Origin: Bemisia tabaci
Lineage: Eukaryota > Arthropoda > Insecta > Hemiptera > Aleyrodidae
Length of the DNA: 64,000 nucleotides
Assembly (NCBI RefSeq): GCF_918797505.1
Contig: NC_092793.1
Location: 65,405,660-65,469,659 of the forward strand
Direction of reading: 5' to 3'
The number at the start of each line of letters is the position of its first letter. Within the stretch, counting starts at the first letter, position 1. Positions 45,442 through 56,555 of this stretch are shown in pieces. The notes below the pieces were generated by a model, which was not told where the DNA came from, did not search any database, and worked only from the letters and a program-made list of their open reading frames with translations. The position numbers and the translations under genes are program-made.

Positions 45442-45606
45442 CAGTGACGTGGCGTGAATTGCGATATATCGATCGATATGTAATTTAAACCTATGGTACA
45501 GAATCGATTATCAAGGTGTTCGCTGCGAACACCCTGTTTATCAATCCTTTTCCATAGATTCAAATGGCAGATCATTCGATATATCGCAAAGCACGCCACG
45601 CCACTG
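45442..45606. mobile_element. 165-bp hAT-like MITE, copy 1, exact 8-bp target duplication
   Basis: Termini CAGTGACGTGGCGTGAATTG and GCACGCCACGCCACTG are inverted. CTTCGAGG lies immediately on both sides (45434..45441, 45607..45614). The centre carries the small palindrome GGTGTTCGCTGCGAACACC. Confidence 0.93.
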
Positions 45607-45853
45607 CTTCGAGGAGTTGGCGAAGCTCTGTGCCATCCATAAGCAGCGTTACAGGAGTAGCAGTTATTTGCTCAACATAACGTCACATAGCGTGCAGGAA
45701 GTTTTTAAGAAATTTAACTCGATTTTTGAGTACTGAACTTTAAGTTTCCTATATATCTTTCGTTACTGAATTCCATTGCTCTTCTATCTCGTTCTCTCGA
45801 GCAAAACTACTAAATCAATTTACATGCACCGTTTTGCGGCGCCCATGGGGAAA

Positions 45854-46810
45854 CCCTGGTAAAAATTGGCGATAGGAGCTGCATGCGTTTCAAAATACCA
45901 TAGGAGAGCTTATAGCCGACTGAAGAAGGCGATAGAAAATCATATAGCTAGCTGTAGAAAGTGGATAAAATTATACGGCCGGGCTACACGAAGCGATAAA
46001 AAATTATACAGCCGGGCTATAGTTCCTATCGCCGGGCTTTACACTTTATCGCCTGGCTATTGCTTTTTCGCCATCGGCTAAAAAAGGCTATACGAAATTG
46101 TGTGCTTTGTAAATCCTTAAGTTTGTACAGAATCACCTTAATATTTACAAAACGCACATTATATTTTCCTTTACTACATATTTTTTTCATCAATTAAAAT
46201 TAGAATAATCCATACAGAGTGTGCAAACATTTCAAAGTCATGAGTTGAAAAACGCTGACTCCACAAGATTAAATATTAGAGCCTAACACAAAGCGGAGCG
46301 GCGGCGCACCGGCGCCTTCAAACCTAACAGGGATACTCCACGCATTGCGCAATGCGTGAAGTATCCCTGTTAGGTTTGAAGGCGCCAATGCGCATTTGGC
46401 GCTGGCTGACCGCCCGCCGCGCTGCGCCGCAGCGTACCACGGCGCTTGAAGCAACTATTTCACACCAGAGGTATTGCACAGTATCATACAAAATTGCAGG
46501 CGCTCCAACATCTTAGCAAATGTCAGGAATGTCAGGCATCCTTCAAAAGAACGGAGCTTTCCTCGCAAAATAAATCGAGATACTACGGCCCAAAAAGAGA
46601 GCGGTAGTCCAAAAACTCACTAAGTCCTAGCATCCGTAATTAGTAACGTTTAGCATACACTTTGTCGCCAGGCTGTTGCTTAGTCGCCATCGGGTATAAA
46701 AGGCTATAAGAAATTGTGTAGCCGGCTATAGAAGCTATTGGAAATCTAACAGCCGGCTGTAGGTCTATGGTATTTTGGAACACAGATTCTATTGTCAATT
46801 TTTACCAGGG
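45854..46810 (-). mobile_element. Palindrome-core element, copy 3
   Basis: 957 bp, ends CCCTGGTAAAAATTGGC and GTCAATTTTTACCAGGG. It runs opposite to copies 1 and 2. The core is at 46311..46386. It lies only about 60 bp from the intact CTAGAGTCCC element. Confidence 0.92.
46311..46386. repeat. Near-perfect 76-bp palindrome, variant ends
   Basis: Both outer ends read GGCGCCTTCAAACC (right one inverted), whereas copies 1 and 2 have CCTACAAACC. One mismatch between arms (CTCCA against CTTCA). Confidence 0.95.
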
Positions 46811-46869
46811 TAAACACATCGGGTGAGCAGTCAGAGCTTGTGTCATGTTGAAATATCCGATAATTCAAC

Positions 46870-47187
46870 CTAGAGTCCCTTTATACTGAGAGTCAAGACA
46901 ATTTGAATCCATTTCTGATTGGTTCCTGTATGTATTTCAGGCCTTCACAGTGTCACAAACGGGAATAAATATTACATTTTCACCGATTGCAAATATTATA
47001 ACCTAGAATGGACCATGGAATTACGGGTTCGGCAAGGAACAAACGGAATGAGAGAAGGCACGGAGAAAGGAATTTGAGAATGGGCCGATCAAAGATTACG
47101 AAAAACGTTCAATTTCTGTAATCTTTATTCCCGTTCAGGACTCCATGAGGGGGTGTTGTCTTGACTCTCAGTATAAAGGGACTCTAG
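46870..47187. mobile_element. CTAGAGTCCC element, intact, 6-bp target duplication
   Basis: 318 bp. Termini CTAGAGTCCCTTTATACTGA and GTATAAAGGGACTCTAG are inverted over at least 24 bp; TTCAAC is found on both sides (46864..46869 and 47188..47193). It provides the empty site for the nested insertion at 30703. Non-coding. Confidence 0.93.
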
Positions 47188-47607
47188 TTCAACCCTGCTC
47201 TGAAAAAAATCGCTCCATTGAGAATTTTGCCTTCGAGGTGTAAGATCTCTTTTCTTGTGGACGCTCACAATTAGTGTTCTCGTTCGTTCTCATCGATTTT
47301 GAATAAGAGAGTCCTAGAGATACGAAAGTGCTTTGCGTATTTTTACACCCCCAATGGCGATTTACAGTCAAGAGTGGTAGAAAGTGGTTAAGAGGGTCCG
47401 GGTTCATCTCTCCCGAGGAACCTTATCAACGAATCCGAGCAGTTTTTTCATCACATGCACCCGGCCGATCCAGCAGAACCTCGCTTAACGACATTCATTA
47501 AAAGTGGGTGACTGCAAATTATTAACGAAAAGAGGTCTGCAAATTGTTTGAGTAGGAGAGATAGGGGAAGGGGGAGGGAGATATTCAAGCCACCCCCCTG
47601 CCGGTCT

Positions 47608-47860
47608 TGTACACGCTAAGGAGGAACGCCATATGATTTTTCTAACGTTGCCAAATATGTCTTTTTATAGAACATGAATTTCCCCGAAATATTTGTAAGA
47701 ATCCCCCACTCTATTTCTTAGAGATTTGTGAATGAAATTCCATTTTAGGTGTCTGAAAATTTCAAGATAAAACACAAATTATAACTTTTCTCAAAAATAT
47801 TTTATCGAGGGCATATTTCTCAATGATGTGATTGTACAGCGTTTTTCCTAAGCTCGCACT
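47608..47860. mobile_element. Diverged MITE, AAGAACGCCGTATGAAC family
   Basis: Left CGCTAAGGAGGAACGCCATA and right part CAGCGTTTTTCCTAAGC; about 250 bp. Central words are weakly conserved. Confidence 0.55.
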
Positions 47861-48543
47861 TAAGTGAAGTTTTTTTCTGCTTATCCAAAACTTATCCTTA
47901 ACTTATCCTTAAACTTATCCGAAAACTTCAGAGATCCACATGACTTCAACTTCGGATCCCACGCACGAAAGTTTCTTCTCCGTTGTTGATCGATCGCAGT
48001 AGATTCTTCGCCTCAGATTGTAATAATTTCATATGCAATCTTGAAGAATTGAAAATCCCGCATGTGCCGTGTTTTTGCTCAACACGACAGAGTATAACGG
48101 CTCCTTCTCAGAATAAACAAAATGAGATCATTATAGTCCGTTTTTACTTGGTTAGTGTAATTGTTGTACCGCTTCTGCACACCATAACGTATTTTAGTGC
48201 ATTTGAGCAAACCCCTGCCTCCGAATATTTTTTATGAGCCAGAGCTCTTGAATGCAAACAAGGCGTCCTCCAATTAGTTAGGTCTGACTCAATTTATTTA
48301 GACGTCGTGTTTTCTTTTGGTTAGCTTCAGCGATGTGTATGTACTTGGGCTCCGCGAAACGCAGCAACCTTTTGTTCTTGAATAAAAGCAGGAGAAAACC
48401 GCTCACAGCATTGCATTGCACAGTAAGGCAGAAATCGACCCCGCGAACATATGCAACACCTGAACATAAAGGAAACACAGGAGCAAGGAAAGGGAAAACA
48501 CAGGACGCGTTTCTCATCTCGCGCTCTTGCTGCACTCGCATTT

Positions 48544-48669
48544 GGACGTAAGTATTTCTGTCAAACGGAACTATGTGCATTATGACGTGAGCCCTGAGAC
48601 CAATCACAATATACGTATAACAGGGCTCACGTCATAATGCACTTAGTTCCGTTTGACAGAAATGCGTCC
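48544..48669. mobile_element. GGACG...CGTCC MITE, copy 1, 4-bp target duplication
   Basis: 126 bp, nearly all inverted repeat: left GGACGTAAGTATTTCTGTCA, right TTTGACAGAAATGCGTCC. ATTT on both sides (48540..48543, 48670..48673). Confidence 0.9.
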
Positions 48670-49529
48670 ATTTAAAGGCAGAGGCGAGAGGGTGCAATGC
48701 CTGATAAAGAAAGAACCGTTATAGAGGGCAGCCTGGTTTATCAAACAGACGATCTAAGATTGAAATATAGTCCACAGTTGAGTGGTAATGACATCACCGA
48801 TGCACCGCAATCGGCCACGGTAGCAGCGGATGGGCGTCTGTGAATTCACCTTCCCCGATAAATCACTGGACGGACCAGCTATCATTGTTGTGCATTCGGG
48901 TGAAAATCCACTTGATTCCTCTACCCAGCCAGAGGCTGGAGCTTGCATACTTTTTCTGCAAATGGCAACTCCTTTCGAAAGCCATGGACTTACAGCGGGG
49001 TCACAATGTTTGTCCACAATCGTAGATACAATGTAGGTGTACACATGTACTCGCGCGTTCCGGCAAGTGACGCTAATGGATCAAGACGAAAAATATAGAA
49101 AAATGGGGAAGTAAAATATTAATTTTCGTAAGAGATTTAGACAATGTTGGTCGGACTCGAAAATTTTTGGGGCGCTGATACGTTTTTGGGGCCCCTCCTC
49201 TCGGGTGAAGCCCCTCTACCTGACCTAAAGCCCTCCTTTATGTGAGTTTTCCAAGTTTAAGAGGGTCCCAACAGGAGTCCTGTCGGGGCCTCCTGAGCCA
49301 CCCGTCAGAACTTCTGTGGTGCTGAAGCGGTGAAGCGCCCTAGCATCCCTGGCCAGACCGCCCCTGGATTTAGAGAACGTCAAAGTATCGGAGTCAAAAA
49401 ACCAACAAATTTGATGCAATTTCTAATGAGATTTTGACAGTAAACTGATGGCGTAAGAGACGCTAGGAATCTAGTTCTTGTGTCTTACAAGAATGCCCCA
49501 GCATTTGAATTGGTCTATGTGAAAACCAG

Positions 49530-49790
49530 ATATCGACGGTGAAAGTCGGTAATCACATAACTCGGTTTGCGACGTCGCAGACTTCCTGTCATACTTTTTT
49601 TTTCAAACGGAAAACTACTCAACGGTAATTCTTTAAAACTGCCGTGATTTTTCTTCTATGTGCGAGGAAAATTCTGCAAAAACTTCGAGGAATCATGTCC
49701 GTTTGTTCTCCTTTAAAAAAATAACATAGTTGCGGAGATTTTCAGACACCGCAAACGAGTTATGTGATTGCCGACTTGCACCGTCGATAT
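49530..49790. mobile_element. MITE with ATATCGACGGTG termini
   Basis: Left ATATCGACGGTGAAAGTCGG and right TTGCACCGTCGATAT are inverted; arms also share TAATCACATAACTCG in inverted form. A relative with diverged ends lies at about 50640..50875. Confidence 0.85.
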
Positions 49791-50639
49791 GTCTATCGTC
49801 TGATAAAACCTGAGCCCCTTGAGAATGCCTGTTTTCAGAGCTCATTAAATATTGGCTTAAAATCGACCGACTTACTGATGCTATGCACAGCGCACGCTTT
49901 TAATGCTGACGAAATGAGGAAAAATTGAAAGCTGGGGTCAACTGCTGTCGTACTCGTTGTAAGCCTCTTTGCGCTCATCAAGTTGGCGGACTTGAGAAAA
50001 AAGAGGGCACTCTGATGAGGGAGTCGAGGAATATTAGGCGGTGGTGAGGTGCTCTACACCAAAGAGCGATATAATGTAGAAATATGCCTTAATTTTCCTC
50101 CATTAGTCTCCTTTTCCCTCTCTTTGACCTTTGAGTTCATCATTCTGCGTAAATATGACCTTTGAAAGTTTCCTCAGATACGTCTTTAGCAAAGTCACCA
50201 ATTAGTGGGACAAAAAAAAATATTTCATCAGAGGTATAGGTCCATTCTACATATGAATCAAGTGCCACGTATGGATGGTAAAACTGCAGAAATGCGTGCA
50301 TCGATTTGCGGCGTTGCAGACTTCCTGTCATACTTTATTTCTTGCATGGAAAACCACTGAAAGTCATTTTTCCTAAAACTTGGGTGATTTTTTTTGTTCC
50401 AGATTTACCTTCGGATTTTGGTTATTGATTCTACTTGAAGCGGAAAAAATCGTCTCAAAAATCAAGCATCACAACGAGGTGAGCCAGTTAGGTATTTTAC
50501 AATAATGAAATATTTTTTATATTCAACGGGTTCTTCTCAGTTTGCAACCGGTGAAACGCGCGCAGGTCGTGCGCCTGCTAACCGAACGAGAGACGCAAAC
50601 AACTGAAATCCAAAATTTTGGCGGATACAGCAAAATAGT

Positions 50640-50960
50640 ATATCGACGATGTAAGTCCGCCACGTATCTCGTTTGCGATGTTTGAGAATCTCCGCTCCTA
50701 TTTTATATTTTTAAAGGGGAACAAACCGACATCGCTCCTTGGAGTTTGCGCAGAATTATCTTCGCGAGAAAAGACAAATCACGGCAGTTTTTAAGGATTG
50801 CCGTTGAATACTTTTCCATTTCAAAAATAGCGTATGGCTGGAGGCCTGCAACGTCGCAAACCGAGCATTAAGACATGATCCCTGAGACTCATAAGAATAA
50901 ATGCATAACACGGCTCACATCATAATGCACATAGTTCCGTTTGACAGGAATGGAATACGT
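50640..50960. mobile_element. Diverged ATATCGACGGTG relative abutting a truncated GGACG MITE
   Basis: 50643..50868 resembles 49530..49790 and 34519..34826 (TATCGACGATGTAAGTC, then GCAACGTCGCAAACCGAG). From about 50869 to 50960 follows the right part of a GGACG...CGTCC MITE, with GCACATAGTTCCGTTTGACA and CGTCC, whose left part is lost. Confidence 0.6.
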
Positions 50961-51022
50961 CCAAATGAATCGGAGAAGAGCGCTCTGAACTAAGGCTTAG
51001 GCTTCCACATCCATTATGACGC

Positions 51023-51187
51023 CAGTGGCGTGGCATGAATTGCGATCCATTGATTGTTATGCCATTTAAACCTATGGTAAAGAATCGATTATTAAGGTGT
51101 TCGCTACAAACACCCTGTTTATCAATCCTTTTCCATAGGTTTAAATGGCATAACAATCGATACATCGCAATTCACGCCAAGCGACTG
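51023..51187. mobile_element. 165-bp hAT-like MITE, copy 2
   Basis: Same termini type as 45442..45606 (CAGTGGCGTGGCATGAATTG at left). Flanks TATGACGC and GGTGACGC agree at 6 of 8. Confidence 0.85.
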
Positions 51188-51598
51188 GGTGACGCCTCAC
51201 GTGCAAGTGTAAAGACCTCCAGCATTTTCGGAGGTATTATTAAAAATGCAACTTCTCATCGTCCTACAAAAAATTTTACGGCCCTTCATCAATTCAATCA
51301 CGTCTGCGAGACTAACACAGTCCTTTCAAAATAATGTTGTGCAAGAACCTATGCAGCTGGAGTGACATCGTGAGATTTCAGCTTTGGGAAGGGGAGGGGG
51401 CATCACATTGGGTTGTCGTAAAATCAGCATCGAATTGTAGCCCTTAAATTTGGAGCTGCTTCCCGAAACGATTCAGCGATAACGGTGCAATTAAGTGTTA
51501 TACAGGAGGTTTTCTATCTGTTCTTGCCAAGTTTAAGTGAAAATCGTTATATCTCTCTGTTCTGGATTACCACGGAGCCCACGTTACGTTACATAGGT

Positions 51599-52021
51599 GG
51601 GTGGTTTCACGATAACTAGAATAGTTTTGTCGCCGTAACAGACAACACATTTTCCGGTCATATTTTTAGTAGAAATGATAATCACTCGAATTTTTTCGCA
51701 TTAATCTTCAAACGGTTACGGATTATAACGCTTTTTAATGATTTGTTACTCTACTTCTCAATTAATATTATTTAAATTCCGGAAATGTGATGTCTGCTAC
51801 GCGATAAAAAGTCGGCGTAACAGGCAGTACATTTTCGGCCATCTATATATCAAAATTGAAAAGTAGACGAGCGATAAATCTTTGAAAAGCGTTATAACAC
51901 GTAACCCTGTGTAGATTAATGCAAAAAAATTTGAGTGATTATCATTACTACTAAAAATATGGCCGAAAAATGTGTTGTCTGTTACGGCGACAAAACTATT
52001 CCACATACCGTGAAACCACCC
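51599..52021. mobile_element. Long-TIR element, GGGTGGTTTCACG ends, 4-bp target duplication
   Basis: 423 bp with arms of about 115 bp: left includes TTTTGTCGCCGTAACAGACA, right TGTCTGTTACGGCGACAAAA. AGGT precedes (51595..51598) and follows (52022..52025). The middle repeats a diverged form of the arm motif, GTCGGCGTAACAGGCAGTAC. Confidence 0.88.
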
Positions 52022-52580
52022 AGGTACATACTACACGAAAATTGAGGATTAGAGTCAAGCGAAGTATTTATCGAAACAATGATACGACTATTCGTGTTAC
52101 CCTGTCGTGCGTTTAGTATATCTGGATTACTGAAGGCACATTTTCGCGATCGGAACCACGTCCATCCCCGCCACTGGTGAAAAACGACATTCACCGATGG
52201 AATCCAGCTCGTGTTGATTTACTTCCGTGGATTCCGTTACGATCTTGAAAGGAACCATGACAGGACCAGCTAAAAATCAGTTCCCTTCTGTTAAAGGACT
52301 CTGTTCGATTTATGAAAATATAGGAAGGAATTCGTCACATTTAATCATTTTAACTAACTATTTTGAGTTATAAAGTCAATGAATTTGGTTTAAAGAAGTT
52401 TTAAAGCGTGTCTCACTTGATGATAAGCGAAAATTCTGTTAGTGTAAGCTATTTTTAAATACTGGAACGTTAAGAATCTCGAATCGATTTTCTCAAAACG
52501 GGTAAAAGCGTGTTTGTTCCCCTCTGCGAAATGCGAGCCATCTCGTTCCAGCTTAATTTGCTCGAAGGTTGCCGCAAATT

Positions 52581-52701
52581 GGACGTATTCCTGTCAAACG
52601 GAACTATGTGCATCATGACGTGATCCCTGTTATACATGCATTCTTATGAGTCTCAGGGCTCATGTCTTAATGCACATAGTTCCATTTGATAGAAATAGTC
52701 C
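52581..52701. mobile_element. GGACG...CGTCC MITE, copy 2
   Basis: 121 bp, inverted arms with GTCAAACGGAACTATGTGCA and its complement. AATT on both sides (52577..52580, 52702..52705). Confidence 0.9.
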
Positions 52702-53789
52702 AATTGTCATCGGATTTTAAAATGTTTTACTCGGAGCCGCTCTTTTCGAAATTGAAGAAATTAATGCCACTTGTCGAATTAAACTGCATTTCGCATAAGG
52801 AACTAAAATCTCTGGCTAATCAATGAAAGCACTTCATCGCATAGAGAAACTAATGGCACATATTATGTTTTTAAAAAAAGCAAAAAACTTTTAGTTCCTC
52901 GCTGCAAAGTGTAGTCCAATAATAAGTCGTCATCGTCATGCGTCTAACGGTGAGTTGTAATGTTCCTCTCCGGGAAAAATAAGTTGATGTTCCAGTCGGC
53001 AACCTAACTCTGAAACGCATTAAATTGACTCCTGCTTGTCAACTGTTTTGCGAGATCGGGAGTCAATGGCGAGAGGATTTGTCGGGAAGCGACATTTATG
53101 ACAATTCGAAATTTTAATTGTTTTTCTTACTATGGAAGATTTATTGATGGCCCACTTAATTTCGTAGTCGCGTCGTCGGGTGCAGCGTCAACCTCTCTAT
53201 ACAACCACCATAAAAATCAGGCAACTCGAAATAGTTCCTCTTTCCCTCTGTTGCCACATTTATAAATAGTATTACAACATTACATCTTTCAATTTTTCCT
53301 CTTTAGGCCATACTAGACTACTATAGGTCAATATCAGTTGCTGGCAAGGTTATAGGACATTTCGTCAATGATTTTTTGTTCGCGCACCTGTTTTTTCCAG
53401 TAATTTACGTCCACGCGTTTTTTCGGCACGGGAGTTTTGGTCCACGTGCCAGTTGAGACCCAAAGTTAATTGGCCCACATGTAAATACAAACGACAATTG
53501 CTCACGACGTTTTTGGATGAAAATATATAATGTCCTAGAAGAATGAGGGATTGCTTGTTTTTTTGTTTGGTCTGTTTGGTCCAGCGGATAATAATATATA
53601 GTTGAGAGTTTTGGTAAAAATGGGGGAGCGTCAATTCCATGAGACAAAATTCACTAAAACTTTCTACACCTCTTTGGTGTAACAGGACTTAAATATCTTT
53701 CAAGAAATTCCCTCTTTGTTATACCTGAACCGGATAAACCTCTATATTTGCCTCAGCTAAAGGCTCTTAGATTTTTCCTGTGTACGATA

Positions 53790-54285
53790 AGTATCTTGAT
53801 TTATTTTGAAAGGAAAGATCTGTACTTTTAAAGGATACCTGTCATTCTTAATACGTTCAATTTCGTATAATACTGTGCAATGTGTGCAACACCTCTGATG
53901 TGAAATAGTTGCTTCAGGCGCCGCCGCACGGCGCGGCGGGCGGGCAGCCAGCGCGAAGCGCATTGGCGCCTACAAACCTAAGTGGATACTTCAAGCATTG
54001 TGCAATGCATGAAGTATCTACTTAGGTTTGTAGGCGCCAGTGAGCCTCTCGCGCTGGCAGCACGCCGCTCCGCTCTGTTCGGCTTTAATATTTATACTTG
54101 TATAGTCAGCGTTTTTTAACTCATGATTTTGAAATTTTAGTACACTTTGCATTGATTATTCTAATTTAAATTGATGGGAAAAAAACATGTGTCTATTTAT
54201 CAAAGGAGACTAATAATATAATGTTTGTTTTTTTTTAAATACTGGTGGTTCCATGTCATATTTTATGATTTCCAAAGCATTTTAA
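53790..54285 (+). mobile_element. Palindrome-core element, copy 4, both ends missing
   Basis: Matches the middle of copies 1-3 (GTGAAATAGTTGCTTCAGGC, then the palindrome at 53965..54038) but lacks the CCCTGG termini and the TATAGCCGG-rich subterminal parts. Confidence 0.85.
53965..54038. repeat. 74-bp near-perfect palindrome, variant arms
   Basis: Both arms read CCTACAAACCTAAGT where the other copies have CCTAACAGGG or CCTAACTGGG, so the change is shared by both arms. Two mismatches between the arms. Confidence 0.93.
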
Positions 54286-55416
54286 TTTTTTCTTTTACAT
54301 TTTGTGCTTTTATCGTGCTGCAGCAAGGTGTACGCGCAACTAAACGCTCAAAATTTGACGTATTTGACTCTAAAAGATCGGTGTACAAATGAGTTAAAAC
54401 TAAAGATTGCGTGCTTCTTGGTTTTTTCCCCTCTTTAATTCATTTTTGCAGTTTCTGTCGGCACAACTGCGGCTCATTGAGATTAACGTCACTTGGAAAA
54501 GGTTTTACAAATCACGGTCACGTTTTAAAAATATAAATGTTTTGAAAATGAAGTAATAATTTCGTAAAGAAAAAATAAAAAAAATAAAAAGAATACCTAT
54601 ACATATATAAGGTATACTGTACATTCAATATTTTAAGGATGGAAATAAAACCAAATATTCACCAATGACAATTTAAAAAGATGATTCCAAAGGAGAAAGT
54701 GATAACATTTCATTTAGAAAATGAGCGACCATAACAACACCTCCTTCTCTCTCAATTTCTCATTTCCATATTGTCAATATAATTTTACATACCGACTAAA
54801 ATATAAAGCTTGGACCAAGTCACTGTTGCTTATTTTACGTGTGGGCGTAAACTACTAGACAAAAAAGGTGCGCGGACAAAAAATCGTTGACAAAATGTCC
54901 TGAAACCGCTGGCAACACCCCTTGACCGCTATGCGGTGAATAATGAAAACTGTAGAACCTTTTTTGTATCGCAAGCCCAAGAAATTAGAACTTTGTCGAG
55001 TCGTTGGTTTTTTGAGACGCAGTTTTGTCTCCATAAATCCGAGATCTTTCAATTCAATCACATTCACTCTGAGCTCCTTCATTTCGCGGGTCATACTTCC
55101 CCTCTAACGTTATATAGATGTATGTAGCAGGTTTCCTTCTTCAATGTAAGTCATACTACTCTTCAAAAACAGATTCAAGTCTTGAAGGACTGTATGATCC
55201 TCTCTTGAGCGAAAAGCTCAATGAGATACGTGTGCGTGTGTTGGCCGCAGGAACCAATCACATTCGGAGGGTTGCATTGAACGGAACTGATTTAAGGGTG
55301 AAGGGTCCTTCTCCGCGCCTTGGCTACAATTTGTGACTATTTCATCCGGAATGAGGACAGTAACAAGCATGCTCCCCTCATCGTATGTGTTTCAAAAGTC
55401 GTCAACGCTACCAAAT

Positions 55417-55538
55417 GGACGTATTTCTATCAAACGGAACTATGTGCATTATGACGTGAGCCCTGTTATGCACATATTCTTATGGGTCTCAGGGCTCACG
55501 TCTTAATGCACATAGTTCCATTAGACAGAAATACGTCC
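55417..55538. mobile_element. GGACG...CGTCC MITE, copy 3
   Basis: 122 bp, AAAT on both sides (55413..55416, 55539..55542). Arms are nearly perfect inverted repeats. Confidence 0.9.
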
Positions 55539-55630
55539 AAATGACTGCGGAAACGACTAATCAACTTGTTCTTGCCTCTGAGATTCCTCGGGCTGGAGCA
55601 ACTGCAGAGCTTACGGTTCATTGTTTTCTC

Positions 55631-55794
55631 CAGTGGCGAGACGTGAATGATCGATTATCGATATGTCCCCATTTGAAGCTATGGTAAAGAGTCGATTATT
55701 AAGGTGTTCGTTGCGAACACACTGCTTATCGATCCTTTTCCATGGGTTTAAATGGCAGATAAATCGATATATCGCAGAGCACGCCGAGTCACTG
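55631..55794. mobile_element. 165-bp hAT-like MITE, copy 3
   Basis: Starts CAGTGGCGAGACGTGAATGA and ends GCACGCCGAGTCACTG. Flanks GTTTTCTC and ATTTTCTC agree at 7 of 8. Confidence 0.88.
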
Positions 55795-56555
55795 ATTTTC
55801 TCAACAGTGCACCACTGTGCTCCTAATGATTTTGGATGTTTTGATGAGGACTGAAAGTTTGAAATACGTGGATAAAGGTATGTCTGCTCATTCTGCCTTT
55901 GTTTTGAAGGGAGAAAATTAGGTTTAAAAAAGGGTATGTTTTGAAAATCTTCAATATTACTTCAGATCGGAATCATTGAGCAATTACTCGACGCTTACTT
56001 TGCATTTTTCTCTCACTCACTATATTATATTATATATGATAGCATACTTTTCTAATTTCCCACGATAAAGTTCAGTGGTCGCAGTTACTCTCCTTTGCTA
56101 CGGCGCAACAAGTAACACTTGAGCGATTCTCTATCGGAAAGCATTTTAGGGGCTCCGATATCTTGTGTTTAATAACGATGATTTTGAGTTTAAAATTTCT
56201 CTGAAACTACTCAAAAGTCAGCAGAAGCTTTTTGCCAGGCCCACAAAAAGTTTTTAAAGTTGAAAGTTTGTAAGTGGGAAGTAAGAATCTGCTATGATTG
56301 TCATACAATTGGAAACCTTCCTCATAAAATTAATTAATGCTAATCTAAGTGTTCTGAGTAAATATGATTAATTCCCAACAGTCAACTTTCGTAACCGAGA
56401 GGAACAGCAACTAGGGAACAGGAGCATCTTTCGCAGTTTGTGAGCCGGCTCATCTCATGGTCGCAAGAAGCATGACCGAAACTTACATTCACTAAAATCT
56501 TTGAAGGCTTGTATTTTTCATTCTAACTCATCTTTTTCTTTCTCTTTTTGCGCAG

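Larger units (their letters stand above)
53337..54917. mobile_element. Roughly 1.6-kb element with ~80-bp inverted ends
   Basis: Left arm (53337..53417) and right arm (54838..54917) are inverted: GTTGCTGGCAAGG against CCGCTGGCAAC, and GATTTTTTGTTCGCGCACCT against GGTGCGCGGACAAAAAATC. It carries a partial palindrome-core element. No transposase recognised between the arms; class unknown. Confidence 0.75.
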
